A stretch of 64,000 nucleotides of DNA from Steromphala cineraria (Eukaryota; Mollusca; Gastropoda; Trochida; Trochidae). The notes below the pieces were generated by a model. The model made no database searches, was not told where the DNA came from, and worked only from the letters and a program-made list of their open reading frames with translations. The stretch spans positions 17,120,093 to 17,184,092 of the forward strand of contig OU744727.1 of assembly GCA_916613615.1 (NCBI GenBank), given 5' to 3'. A program made the position numbers and the translations under genes. Below, one piece after another: positions 1 through 10,800 of this stretch; position 1 is the stretch's first letter, and each line of letters starts with the position of its first letter.

Positions 1-349
1 TATCATAAATTGTTACCATACAGTTGGTTGTTTGTTACAATGTTTGTGACAACATTTTCTTTGTCACTTAAATACTGTTATAACAAGTCATGTAACGTTG
101 AAGGAAAATAAAAGTTAAATTTTCATAGAATGATTACATTAAGGATATTTCAAAGATGAAAAACAAAAATTTGCAACAAAACATTTCTTTAGCCTCTTAA
201 AATATCCTTTTCAGGGGAGATAACTCTTATTTGGCCAAATTGAATATGTGTAATATAATGATGTACATGAATATATATGATTATCAGATAGAAAAGGCTA
301 ATAAACAATGATTCTTAAAAGAATTTGTTTTATAAAATTGTTAACTTAC
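1..349. other. 3' flank of the GM2 activator-like gene
   Basis: AT-rich sequence downstream of the minus-strand stop codon. I see no ORF, no repeat and no clear AATAAA in the gene's orientation close to the stop, so the poly(A) site is not placed. Confidence 0.5.
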
Positions 350-3300
350 TTATGCAAATGAGGCGTAAATGTCGTAGCATCCGCCATACACATTGTCTTC
401 ATTCGTGAGATTTGCTCGGATATGATAGTCTCCAGAAGGAAGGAAGCCGGCGTCTACATCAAAACTGGCTACTGGTAGTTTGTATTCTCCCTAAAGAAAA
501 TAATTAAGTCATCAGATGGTTATCAAAGTATCCAAGAGGCAACTGTTTTCCAAGTCACGATAAGTGTCAGTACATACTTTGGAAAAAAATGTTTCTTTTA
601 ATGATAATCAAGCTGTCAGTGATACGAGGCTTTTGGCCCGATGGATATCAGTTTATGTGTTTTGGAGCTCTACATAGAGTATTCTCTCCCCACAGAGGCA
701 GATAAAGTCTTGAAATGTTGATACAGCCTCTCTTCTATTACGCCGAAATCCTAGCAGTAAAAAAAGCATCACAATTCATTTAATTTCATTATCAAATGAC
801 AATGTTTCAAGCCTTTGCCATAAATCAGTAGCCAAAATGATGATATAAGAACAGCGTCGCTGATTGCACAACTAACTTTGATTGCCTCCAATCAGGGATT
901 TCCGATTCTATCCCACAAAGTCAGCGTAATTGTATCAACATTTCATGACTTGATCTGCCTCTGTGGAGAGAGAATGTACATAGAGATACATATTCTCATA
1001 TGGCAGGATATTAAACTCATCTCTTCTGGTTGTGGCAACATAAATGTGACATATAAATGACTAATGTGATTATGGTTTTCAAATAAAGTTGACATTTGAA
1101 AACACATGTGCATGTACCACATTAATCGCATCTATCGCATCTATCGCATTTAATCCCCTATGATCTGTATTTAATGTAAATCTCTTAATTTCACTATACT
1201 CTCTTTAAGAGGAATAAAAGTATATATATATCTCTTCTGGTTGTGGCAACATAAATGTGACATATAAATGACTAATGTGATTATGGTTTTCAAATAAAGT
1301 TGACATTTGAAAACAGTACTAAACAGGTTAAGATGTAAAACAATAATTGATCAAATTCTATTTCAAGCCACAAGGTACTTGGATTGTGATATCAACCTCT
1401 CCAAACTCACAAAGGTTGACATTACTTGATGTCAATGCTGTCATGTGACCAGCAGGATTTCTAAATTAGCAATAGTCGGTATCCCATGGCTAGTGAAAAT
1501 GATGCTGGGCTAGTAATATGCATTGACTGGTGATCCAAAGGACAAGTTTAATCTTGGAATGTGTTTGGGCTAGAACTCTCACAAATGCACTAGTCTGAAT
1601 GGTTAGTATGGCATAACAACTAGTTTCAACTGCTGACAAGGTAGACCAATCAGAAAACTGTTAATGAATATGAATTACAACCCAAATTGTACCTTCTGCA
1701 GGGGGCATTTACATGGAACACCGGCTGACACGAACTGTTGAGGACACTCAGTGATTTGATTCAACAACTCACAGACATCATCATAATGGCAGGATCCGAT
1801 TTGATCAAGACAGGGGAGTTTGAACCAACCAGAACCCATTTTTTTCGCCATGATGACGTCAGCCTGAAATTGACAGAAACATGTATCTTAACAAAATGCA
1901 TTTTGAGTGATATCATAAAGATTTATAAACAAACTGAGATTAAATTCAAGCATGCAGAAAGGAATGAAATTATAGAAATATTACCTATCAGACTTCAAAT
2001 TCAGTCTGAGCTGACCTCACCAATCTTTAACTTATGACAAAAGCTCATGTAGCTAATTGCAAGGACTCTGGAAAAAGCTTTTGGTATTAGAAGCTAGCGG
2101 CAGTTAACTTAATCAATTGTCAATCCTAATACTGACTTGGTTTTGTCTACACTAAAACAGTTACGTGACATGCGTGTAAGTGGGCTTCAATTAGACCTTT
2201 TGGAGGTCATGCTTCCTTTTGAAAAGCATTTAATCCAATCCATTTAATCAATATTCAAATATTTCCCAAGAACCGACCGTTTTTGATTAGGCTAGATTAG
2301 ATTAGAATAAGAGGAAGCACATCATGATCATGACAAATATAACATAACAATTAGTCTTAGATGAAAATTTAAAAAGAGCCTTAAAGCCCCATTGTTATAT
2401 CTGCTTGCGGTTCATTAAGAAATATTTGATGTATTCTTGTAAATTTTCATTCATTCATCAAAATTCATTAAATAGGAGACAATTTACCAAAATGACCAAG
2501 ACAGCAGCCCCGGCATGTCAACATGAAGGTGAATCAAGTGTTGCTGTCTCACAATTGCTTTTTCTAAATATACGTTTGAAAGCCGTTTTTGTAGTGCAAT
2601 ACTAGCTTTGTAGCGTCAAAGTTGTCAACCATTGGGTGCAATTGCGGTAACTGACACGCGGCGAAAATTGCATAATGTAGCCAAAAGCGGGTTTTGCAAA
2701 TTTCAGAGTGTACTGCACTTCTGATGTTAAAATAAGTATTCTATTGTTGTTCAAAACATGTAAATATGATATCAGAGTTTTGACGAATTACCTTTCTAAT
2801 AAGTGGTGTAATTCTTTTCTCAATAGGTAAACTTCAACACAAGCTGCATGCAAATATGACGATTGAGCTCTTAGATAATAATAAACAATAAACTTGACGA
2901 TCATTTTGTGTGTGTATTTATCTAAGCTGATAGAGCATTCTCATATAATGCAAAAACTTATCAGTTGATTTAGAGATGTTTGGTCATATTCTCTCAAGAC
3001 AGGAGGCAAAAAAGGAAACTTGATTTATCAGGTACAAGAAATACATCAAAAATGGATAAAATAATAACTCTTTAATCTCTTTTTAAGTTTGATAACAACA
3101 ATTTATATTTGAGAGATTCTAATTTAACTATTACAAGTACTGTTTTCGTTAGACAGACACCTGAGGCTATACATACCTTTATATGGTTAACCGTGATGTT
3201 GAGAGAAACATCGAAGCTCACACTGAGTGTCCCAGGGAACACAAGAGGGTCAGGAGAAAATTCAATATCATGGACGATGAAATTTTCTAGACTCTTATTT

Positions 3301-4881
3301 CCGCAGTTGCTCCAGCTATACTCTGTCAGGCGTGTACTGGGATCAAAACCCTGTCAACAAATTTCAGAGTTTAAGACTTAGAGGTGTATACATACATGTT
3401 GATATAAATAAAATGAGTCTGTGAATGGATGAAAGGTTACAGGTCAAGTAAAATTTGCACAATTCTGAAAAAAAAAAACCCCAGTCCACCAGTGATTGGG
3501 AAAGACAGCTTTGACAATGGGCCATTTTCAGGTTTTTTTTTGTAATATTCTGAATTCTAAATGGGCCATTTCCCTTATGTCAAAAGTAAAATTCTAAATT
3601 TTAATGGGCCTCTTTTTCATCCAATGTGCAAAATGGCCCATGGCCCCTGCCTTTCCCAATTCCTGGTCCAATTAAAGGTAACATTGATTTTATATTGATA
3701 ATGATTGATATTGTTTAAATATGATTATATCAAATTACTTTTTTTAACATAATTGTTATAAAACAACCTTTTTCTTTTGGTTAGTTTATTATTCATTGTT
3801 TTGTTCACTTTGCATATATATAATAATCAATTTATGAAAAGGCCATATTAGGATTTTGTAAAGGAAAGCACGAAACAGTTGACATTTTTACTGTTGACCC
3901 ATATTTATTTGGCTGAGCCGTAATGGGATTTCAATGAGGAAATCCAGTTTAGAACTTCCTTTATTGATGAATACCTCAAAACAACAGGTACCAGACCCTA
4001 ATTATACATGTAAAGTATTCATAACCTGTCCACATAAAGTTGATATATCATAATCTATCTATCTATATAAGAATGAATACATGTTGCTTGTGTATACAAT
4101 TGATTTACTTGTGATGTCTGGCTGTGCTAAATACTCTGCCTTATTGAGTTTATGGAACTCACATTGAGTAAACAATAAAAATGACCTTTCGTTAGTAATT
4201 GTAAAAATATTTGTTTTTGGATTAAGATAATTAATAATTTTCGTTAATAAGATAACATAAATAAGTTGTGAGTTGTATAGCCTGAGTCACTTCCTTTTGT
4301 TTCAATATAATAGTAAAGTACATTATTTTCTTTTAAAATATCCAGGATATCATAATTATAAAACACATGCATGATTTACAATCATTTTACTAAACATATG
4401 CAACATATGAGATGGCACATTATGTATCAATAATTCACTTTTGTTAATCTAGAAACGGATCACAACAGAAATATTGCATATTGATGAATTTATTTGCTGT
4501 CATGTAAAACCATCTATTACAGAGATGTTAAACAAAACTCAACTTGTAGAATATAGAAAAAAAGTAAAGTTTCAAAATATTGAGGTAAAACAAAGACTGA
4601 TCGAGTAAATGATCGGTAAATTTTTAATACGTTTTTAATTGATGAAATAAGAAATGAAATATATAGTTGAGATAGTTGAAATAAAATCTCACCATCTGAG
4701 CGTAAACATCTGATGGGATGTATCGACTAAGGACGCTCGGTTTCATAACGGAGTTCATCATTTCTTTCATCTCCCCTTCAAAACGTTTCGCTGCGCTGAA
4801 TGGATCAAACTTGAGGACAGCGGCAAATGCAACGCTGACTACCATAATGGCAATCGCAACAGTCTTCGTGCAGTGGTTCAT
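350..4881 (-). CDS. GM2A: Ganglioside GM2 activator-like protein (ML domain), 4 exons
   Basis: Spliced gene, exons 4693-4881, 3177-3350, 1693-1863 and 350-490 on the minus strand, each with GT donor and AG acceptor; all introns are phase 0, giving 224 aa. Exon 1 encodes a signal peptide (residues ~1-20, hydrophobic AIAIMVVSVAFAA) plus ~40 extra residues. Exon 2 carries the YSWSNC start of the ML fold and DPLVFPG. Exon 3 carries the cysteine cluster (LPC, GSC, DDVC, TEC, VPCKC). Exon 4 carries PSGDYHIRA and GGC and then stops. The eight mature cysteines (79, 139, 146, 152, 161, 172, 174, 216) follow vertebrate GM2A order and nearly its spacing. Sequons lie at N81, N114 and N205. In vertebrates this secreted lysosomal protein lifts GM2 ganglioside out of membranes for beta-hexosaminidase A. 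In molluscs the family is multi-copy, so lipid substrate and orthology are inference. It is longer than human GM2A (193 aa), mainly at the N-terminus. Confidence 0.93.
669..986. repeat. Imperfect inverted repeat (foldback) in intron 3 of the GM2A-like gene
   Basis: The left arm (669-770) is repeated in reverse complement in the right arm (898-986). Shared blocks include CCACAGAGGCAGAT, GAAATGTTGATACA and ATTACGC. The arms are roughly 85-100 bp, with about 130 bp between them. This looks like a decayed foldback transposon or MITE. No target-site duplication was recognised. Confidence 0.65.
1019..1315. repeat. 86-bp identical direct repeat (1019-1104 and 1230-1315)
   Basis: Two copies of an 86-bp segment beginning ATCTCTTCTGGTTGTGG and ending ATTTGAAAACA are identical base for base, 211 bp apart. 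The sequence between them is unrelated and includes a short CTATCGCAT repeat near 1130 and a TA run near 1220. The lack of differences suggests a recent duplication or gene conversion within this intron. Confidence 0.9.
3485..3670. mobile_element. Short MITE-like element in intron 1 of the GM2A-like gene
   Basis: Terminal inverted repeats of about 20 bp: the left end contains CCAGTGATTGGGAAAG and the right end, read in reverse complement, ACCAGGAATTGGGAAAG. The inside repeats GGGCCATTTT-type motifs in both orientations. Length ~186 bp with no coding capacity. The transposon family is not identified. Confidence 0.55.
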
Positions 4882-5417
4882 CTTTATCTTTTCGGGTGGA
4901 TCCGAAGATTTATGAAATAATATCGACGATCAACTCGCTCTTGGCGTTTTAGTCGTCAAGCCGGTCGTCGAAACAGTCATGTGATAAAGCATAAACCACG
5001 TGATGAATACTTCCGCCTAGTATTACCGTAACAACATCCGTTATTGTTATGACTTCAAACATTCATAAATTCATATGTCAATTATTACTGTTGATTTAGA
5101 AGCCTTGGTTTGTAACTTGAATAATTCAATAACACCTTTAAATGCAATATGTATGCTCACTTGTTCTGATTACAATTTAGAGATATCTGTAAAGTTGTAG
5201 TTTAGAAGCTACTTGTAATCAGTTGTAAGGATATTAGTATCAATATCATAGGTCAAACGGTGCATCCTATCACATGTTTAGACGGGTATAAATAGTCAAA
5301 ACGGAGACAAACCAAAACGGCGACAAATTAGACGGAACGGCGACAAAAATAACTAGTCAAAACGGCGACAGCATAGCATTTGTATAAACAAGAAAAGCTT
5401 TTAAAAAGACAAACTTT
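4882..5417. promoter_or_regulatory. 5' flank of the GM2A-like gene
   Basis: The stretch upstream of the minus-strand start holds a CpG-containing segment (4900-5040) and, on the minus strand, TCACGTGG (CACGTGA on the plus strand at 4997-5003), about 115 bp upstream of the ATG. This is an E-box matching the core of the CLEAR element seen at lysosomal genes. The far part (5275-5375) has about four copies of an ACGGCGACA or ACGGAGACA motif. Promoter function is inferred from position only. Confidence 0.35.
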
Positions 5418-5567
5418 TGGGCACCCGGTTATGTAGGCTACAAGAACACACGACCTGGAGATGTGTGGGTTCAGTGTCAGATTTGTCAGAAGTGGGCACA
5501 CGAAGAGTGCACCCCTGGTTTCGCCAGCTTTGTGTGTCAGAATTGTGATTCTGATGACTCGTGCTAA
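5418..5567 (+). pseudogene. C-terminal PHD-like zinc finger of a DDE transposase, remnant
   Basis: A 49-codon open segment ending in TAA encodes a cysteine/histidine pattern: WVQCQIC, then WAHEEC, then FVCQNCDSDD. The arrangement C-x2-C, W-x-H-x2-C, C-x2-C resembles the PHD-like finger found at the C-terminus of many pogo/Tigger-type DDE transposases in invertebrates. No start codon and no catalytic region precede it, so this is a fragment. An alternative is the last exon of a PHD-finger gene, but no acceptor site was found and the adjacent GGGGCAAAACGCCC repeats favour a transposon. Confidence 0.5.
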
Positions 5568-6597
5568 ATCTGAAATTGTTTGATTAACTGTTACTGTTCA
5601 AAAACTGTTCGAGCTATTGGTTTTCTTAATAGATTTAGTCATGATAAGTTTGTACAACTATCAAGTCATCTTCAATTTAAAATGCATCTGAAGATTGAGA
5701 AAAAAATTCTTCAACTGACTTTTGTAAACAGTCAGATGTCACGGTTGTATTTTCGTTATTAAAAATTAATTTATTCAACTACAGTTTCTTGTCTTCATTA
5801 TTTCCTGTATCTTGGGGCAAAACGCCCAGGGTAGGCTACTTGCCCTTTGATGGTAGGCGTTTTACCTCTGACGTGGGGCAAAAAGCCCATTTCATGATAA
5901 AACAAATATTGTATATCATCGTTAAATCGTTTTTTATAGAGATGGCTTGACTATCGTATTTTATGCAGCAACAGTTTATGAATACATAGAAACTGTTCTA
6001 CTTTCGATATCTTTTCTAATTAAGATCTAAAACATGTTTTTCCTTAGGGGGTGCGTTTTGCCCCATGCTCCCCTATCACTATATAGAACTAGGAGATTTA
6101 GGTTAGGGAGGACGGGGACGGGGACTTGAATAAATTAATGCATGTTCTTTTCACTTTTGGTTTTGAAAGTTTATGTTGCTTTAAAAGATAGCTGACGGTG
6201 AGTTTAATACAAGAGCCAGTGATTAATTAATAGATAAATCGTGCTCTCATTGATGCCCCTCCGATATCAATCGGTGTCAGAGTAATTGGTCGTAATTAAT
6301 TAATCGACTTAAGCAATCAATGCTTAATTGGGAGGAATTGGTTATTGTTCTATAGTTACTGATATTGTGATTGTTTATTGATTTCGTTCTTTCCTTTACA
6401 GTTTTTCTCAGCAGTAAAGCTATACATGATCGTGTATTACATGATCTTATATAGTTCCTGATATAATTAGTTTGTTTAGAATAAATATCCAATCTAATGA
6501 GTGGAATGTTTTCTACCGGATGTAATATTATATCCTTGACATGTTTTAATGGTAATACTATTGTGTATACCCATATGAGAATGTAAATAGTGTATCA
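5568..6597. other. Probable transposon 3' region and AT-rich spacer
   Basis: Contains three related motifs, GGGGCAAAACGCCC (~5813), GGGGCAAAAAGCCC (~5875) and the reverse-oriented GTGCGTTTTGCCCC (~6053), the last followed by ATGCTCCCCTATC. These may be subterminal repeats and the right end of the transposon whose zinc finger lies just upstream. After ~6100 only AT-rich sequence is seen, up to the LINE. Confidence 0.4.
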
Positions 6598-9500
6598 GAT
6601 TTTAAGGTGACACGTGCATCTGAGTTGGTGGAGGCAGCGGGGTGTGTCGGGTGTGTCAGTGGTCAGGCCATAACCAAGCTTGATCATTCGTTTTTATCAT
6701 GGAGCGTGAAGCTGTCGTCTGGAAGTAAATATAATTATGTTCAAGAAAGTGAGACCGACCCTCTGCATCTGTCTAAATATGATGTATCAAGTGTGCAGGA
6801 CACGTTTATGAATTCAGCAAGTTCTCTACATTTACTGAATGAAACTATCAATAAACTGAACACTTCTTTATGTCACCAATCGGACATTGATGCAGCCTAC
6901 CATAGCTTTACATGTGAAGTGAGAGAGGAGATGGATCGGACTATACCTAAGAGAAAAATAACTTTTACTTGGGGACCTAACAAGAGGAGACGGTTAAGGA
7001 AGAAACCATGGTGGAATAATGATCTTAATGCTTTGTGGGTTGACATGTGTAAAGCAGAACGTCAATGGTGTAAGTGTAAAACAGTCAGAAAACGCCATTT
7101 TCGGGAGTTATTCGTCTCAAAAAGAAATAAATTTGACAAGGAAACAAGAAAATGCAAACGAATCTACAACAAAGAGTGTTTGACTGAACTGGAAAGTTTA
7201 TGTGAAGAAAACAGAAACGAATTCTGGAAGAAGATTGGTAAAATGGGTGTGGGATACAACCGAATTCAAAACATCCCTATGGAAGTGAGGCTAGATGACG
7301 GTAGTCTATGTGCTGATAGAGAGACTGTGCTTAACACCTGGAGAGATAAATACAGTGATTTGTTGAATGGTGAGATACCCACAGGCCCCGTCGACATGAA
7401 CTCAGTCGATGAAAGTGAAGTTATAAATGATCAGGATACATCCGAGATGAATAAACCTTTTACCTATGAGGAAGTGTTTCAGGCGGTACGATCAGCAAGT
7501 AGAAACAAAGCTCCTGGATGTGATAATATCCCCACTGACGTTTTGAAAAACACCAATTGTGTCAAGTTTCTTCATAAACTTTTTAACAAATGTTTTTTAA
7601 ATGGAATAATGCCTTCTGAGTGGACGAAGGGAATAATAAATCCCATTCCCAAATCATCAAGTGCGGACAAGTACGACCCGTTATCATACAGAGGGATATC
7701 GCTTACCAACTCAAGTTATAAACTGTATTGTTCTGTTTTAAATACACGGCTTTACAAGTATGCAGAAAATAATGACCTGATAGCAGACGAACAGAACGGT
7801 TTCAGAAAAGGGCGATCGACAGTAGAGCACTTATCATCACTCACATCTATAGTGGAGTCAAGGAAATCATCCAAGAAACCTACGTTTTTAGCTTTCATTG
7901 ATTTTAAAAAGGCTTATGACACGATAAATAGAGACATTTTATGGACAAGATTATCCCAAATCGGTCTGCACGGAAGGATATTCGTTGCTCTTCAATCCCT
8001 ATATAAAAATGTGAAGTCATGCATAAGGATTAACGGACATCTCTCTCAGTGGTTCAGTGTACAGTGTGGTCTTAAACAGGGTTGCCTTCTATCCCCCCTA
8101 TTGTTTAACATGTACATTAATGATCTGCTCGTCACACTAAAGGGACTTGATGTCGGTGTTTCAATAGACGGAGACAAGGTGTGTGTTCTAGCCTATGCAG
8201 ACGATATAGTGATCTTGGCGGAGAATGAAGCGGAGTTAAATCTTCTTTTAGACTGTCTAAATAACTGGTGCTGTACAAACAAGATGTCCATCAATCAGGA
8301 GAAGTCGAAAGTCATCCATTGTAGAAGCCAAGCAGCAACGAGAACTAATCAGGTTTTTCACTGCGGTAGTATGCCCCTTCAAGTTACAGAAAGTTACAGT
8401 TACCTTGGACTCCTCGTTACTGAGTTTCTAGACTATTCACGAATGGAGAAAGCTGTATCAAGTTCTGCGACACGCGCACTAGGTCTACTCATCTCGAGAT
8501 TCAAGGCGATTGGAGGAATGCATGTGGGTACATACACCAAAATGTACGACACAATGGTATGGTCTACCATCGAATACGGAGCAGCTATATGGGGAACAAG
8601 AAATCAATCATCAATAAAAACTGTACAAAATCGTGCAATGAAGTTTTTATGGGACTTCGAAAATCAACTCCTAACGCTGCCGTGGAAGGGGATATGGGTT
8701 GGACACCGACACCTGTCAAGCTATGGGGAAGTGCAATACGTGTATATACAAGAATGAATAGCCTCAGCAGAAGTCGCCTCACATATAAGATATTAGAGTG
8801 GACAAAGACACAAGCCAATAGAAAGAAAAACAACTGGATCAAAAGAATACGAAACAAACTGAAATCCCTAAATCTTTCGGATATAGAAGAATTTTCAAAC
8901 GACGCTTACACAAAACAGTCTGTTGCCAGGGTCCGGGAAGCAGTTTATGAACAATATATCGAGACCTGGAAGCAGACGATAACTTGTGTCCACAGTAAGA
9001 CTGGCAAGGGAGGTAACAAGCTACGGCATTATTGCACTTTCAAGTCGGAGTTTACGGCTGAACCGTATATCACCGAAAGAATACCCAGACTTCACAGGAG
9101 GGCACTGGCGCTATTCAGATGTGGAGTTGCACCCTTACATGTTGAGACAGGCCGATACAATAACACACCATTGGAAGATAGAGTATGTTTTATATGCAAC
9201 GATTTCATTGAAAATGAAGCTCATGTACTTTTACACTGCCCCTTATACAAAAATGTTACCAAAAATATGTTATCTATATGTTCTACTTTGAATGTTAGTT
9301 TTAATAATATATCGGATGTGGAACAACTTGCATTTATTATGTCATGCCCATATATTTTTAGAGTTACTGCCAAAACCTGCATGGAAGTCTTAGATCTTAG
9401 AAAATCCATTTTATATATCTAGCAAACTCTTTTTACCATAACAATCTACAGTGGGTTTTAATAATATATTATACTATATATTATGTACATTTTATTTTTA

Positions 9501-9641
9501 TTAAGGTCCTTTTATATGTATATATGTAGTCTCTCATAATCCCATGTGGGATGGCTCATCACTTTATATTTTATCGACTTGCTTATAAACATTTGTATGA
9601 GGTGAGACTCTGTAATAAAATATCTGTCTGTCTGTCTGTCC
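6598..9641 (+). mobile_element. Non-LTR retrotransposon (LINE), 5'-truncated
   Basis: A LINE body of about 3 kb. Only the last part of the endonuclease domain remains at the 5' end (LDHSFLSW), followed by the reverse transcriptase, a C-terminal zinc-binding segment, a short 3' UTR and a (TGTC)n tail at ~9622-9641. 5' truncation with a simple-repeat 3' tail is typical of target-primed reverse transcription. The 3' UTR holds the palindrome ATCCCATGTGGGAT (9539-9552). Clade assignment is not attempted. Confidence 0.85.
6607..9422 (+). pseudogene. LINE reverse transcriptase ORF, one frameshift
   Basis: Open from 6607 to 8757 in one frame; the C-terminal third continues in another frame from about 8650 to 9422. 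Frame 1 shows the RT motifs in order: YRGISL, FIDFKKAYD, GLKQGCLLSPLLFN, then the catalytic AYADDIVILAE and a thumb region. The second frame continues with TPNAAVEGDMGW, which lies downstream of NRAMKF in related elements, and then the zinc-binding pattern CFIC...HVLLHC. The break is probably one base lost near the T-run at 8645-8650. The first codon is GTG and the endonuclease is missing upstream, so the N-terminus is not native. The copy is probably young, since no other stop interrupts ~930 codons. Confidence 0.85.
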
Positions 9642-9944
9642 GGTAATAATGGCAATTTCAATTCCTAATGCAGTATAGGTAAACGCATAGTGTTGTGTTA
9701 TGTAAATTATATATATCATTGGTTTATATACGCAACAGATGTTGCGGACCGACATATTTTGATATTAATGTTTTAGTATACCTCTTGAATTAATTATACG
9801 TTATTATAATTAGTTATAAATACGTATTAAATAACATGATTAGGTCTGCATGTGTACAAAAGTCTGCACAGTTGCTGTAATGGCTTTCCAAAAATAACAC
9901 CTAAAGTAATATATACCATTTTTTTCTTCTTTTTTTTTTCCCCA
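9642..9944. other. AT-rich spacer
   Basis: Between the end of one LINE and the start of the next. No gene, hairpin or repeat was seen apart from T-runs at ~9920-9940. Confidence 0.5.
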
Positions 9945-10440
9945 AGTCAAGTCAAGTTTATTTCTCATAAGTCAAGAAATTATAAGATAGAGTGAACAAA
10001 TATTAAAACAGTAGTACATACATAGGCCTATTAATGGAGGATACGCGATCCATATTTGAAATAAAGAGCAATTTTAACAAGTATTGGTTTATATGTGATG
10101 GACATCAGTGATATAAATTTCTCTATGGATGAATGTTTACAATAATACGCAGGAAGATATTTGTGTCTTAATTCGTTAAACATATTACAATCTAACATAA
10201 AATGAAGCTCGTCACCGATCTTACACTTACATGAAGGGCATAATCTATGTTCTAGACTTGGAGTAGGAAAAAAGCCACTCAGGCGAAAGCCAACCGGACA
10301 AAATCTATCGGGGAAAAAAGCCAACTGAACAAAAACCACAAGCATAGAACAACTATGCAACCATGTAGTAAAGCTACCATGGCGAAACGCCATATATATC
10401 AATAGGGTAGGAATATGTATCCCTGAACCAAGTCTTTTAA
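9945..10440 (-). mobile_element. 3' end of a second LINE, minus strand
   Basis: On the minus strand, 10402-10031 encodes a LINE C-terminus with CPSCKCKIGDELHFMLDC (a C-x2-C...H-x4-C zinc-binding pattern), RHKYLP, then a stop. Downstream is a short 3' UTR ending in ACTTGACTTGACTTGGGG and an A-run (9930-9960), a short tandem tail like that of many LINEs. The upstream half is degenerate, with TTGGCTTTTTTCC-like repeats. Only a few hundred bases of the element remain. Confidence 0.6.
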
Positions 10441-10800
10441 ATGAACCTGGTCCTTCGCGAAGCTCAGTTGATCTCTTTCAATGTAGTACAGCAACATCTG
10501 GCGTGGCTCGCCGGATGGGTGGGTTACCCGAATCTTTGCTGAGAGTTTGAAGGGTGATTTCCTGATCCACACTGTTGCACGAGTTGAATAACTTGTAGTG
10601 TCGCCTTAGGCATTAGACTGTATTCGAAATGTGCCTCTGTTGACCCAGCAGTATGACTTGGGTACCTGGTGAAAGTTGTGTTGGTGGTGACCCAGCAAGA
10701 GATTAATCTGCAGCCTGGGTTAGACAAGGGTAATAATTCAGGGAGCGCCTTGGGCATGCATTCGTTATGGATATGTGCGCTAAATAAATACCCTAATTAT
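10441..10800 (+). mobile_element. SINE-like element
   Basis: A block that is GC-richer than its surroundings and ends in GAGCGCCTTGGGCATG, then a short spacer, GTGCGCTAAATAAATACC and AT-rich sequence. This 3' end (paired GCGC motifs followed by TAAATA) recalls conserved tails of invertebrate SINEs. No clear A/B box was placed, so the class is uncertain. Confidence 0.35.
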
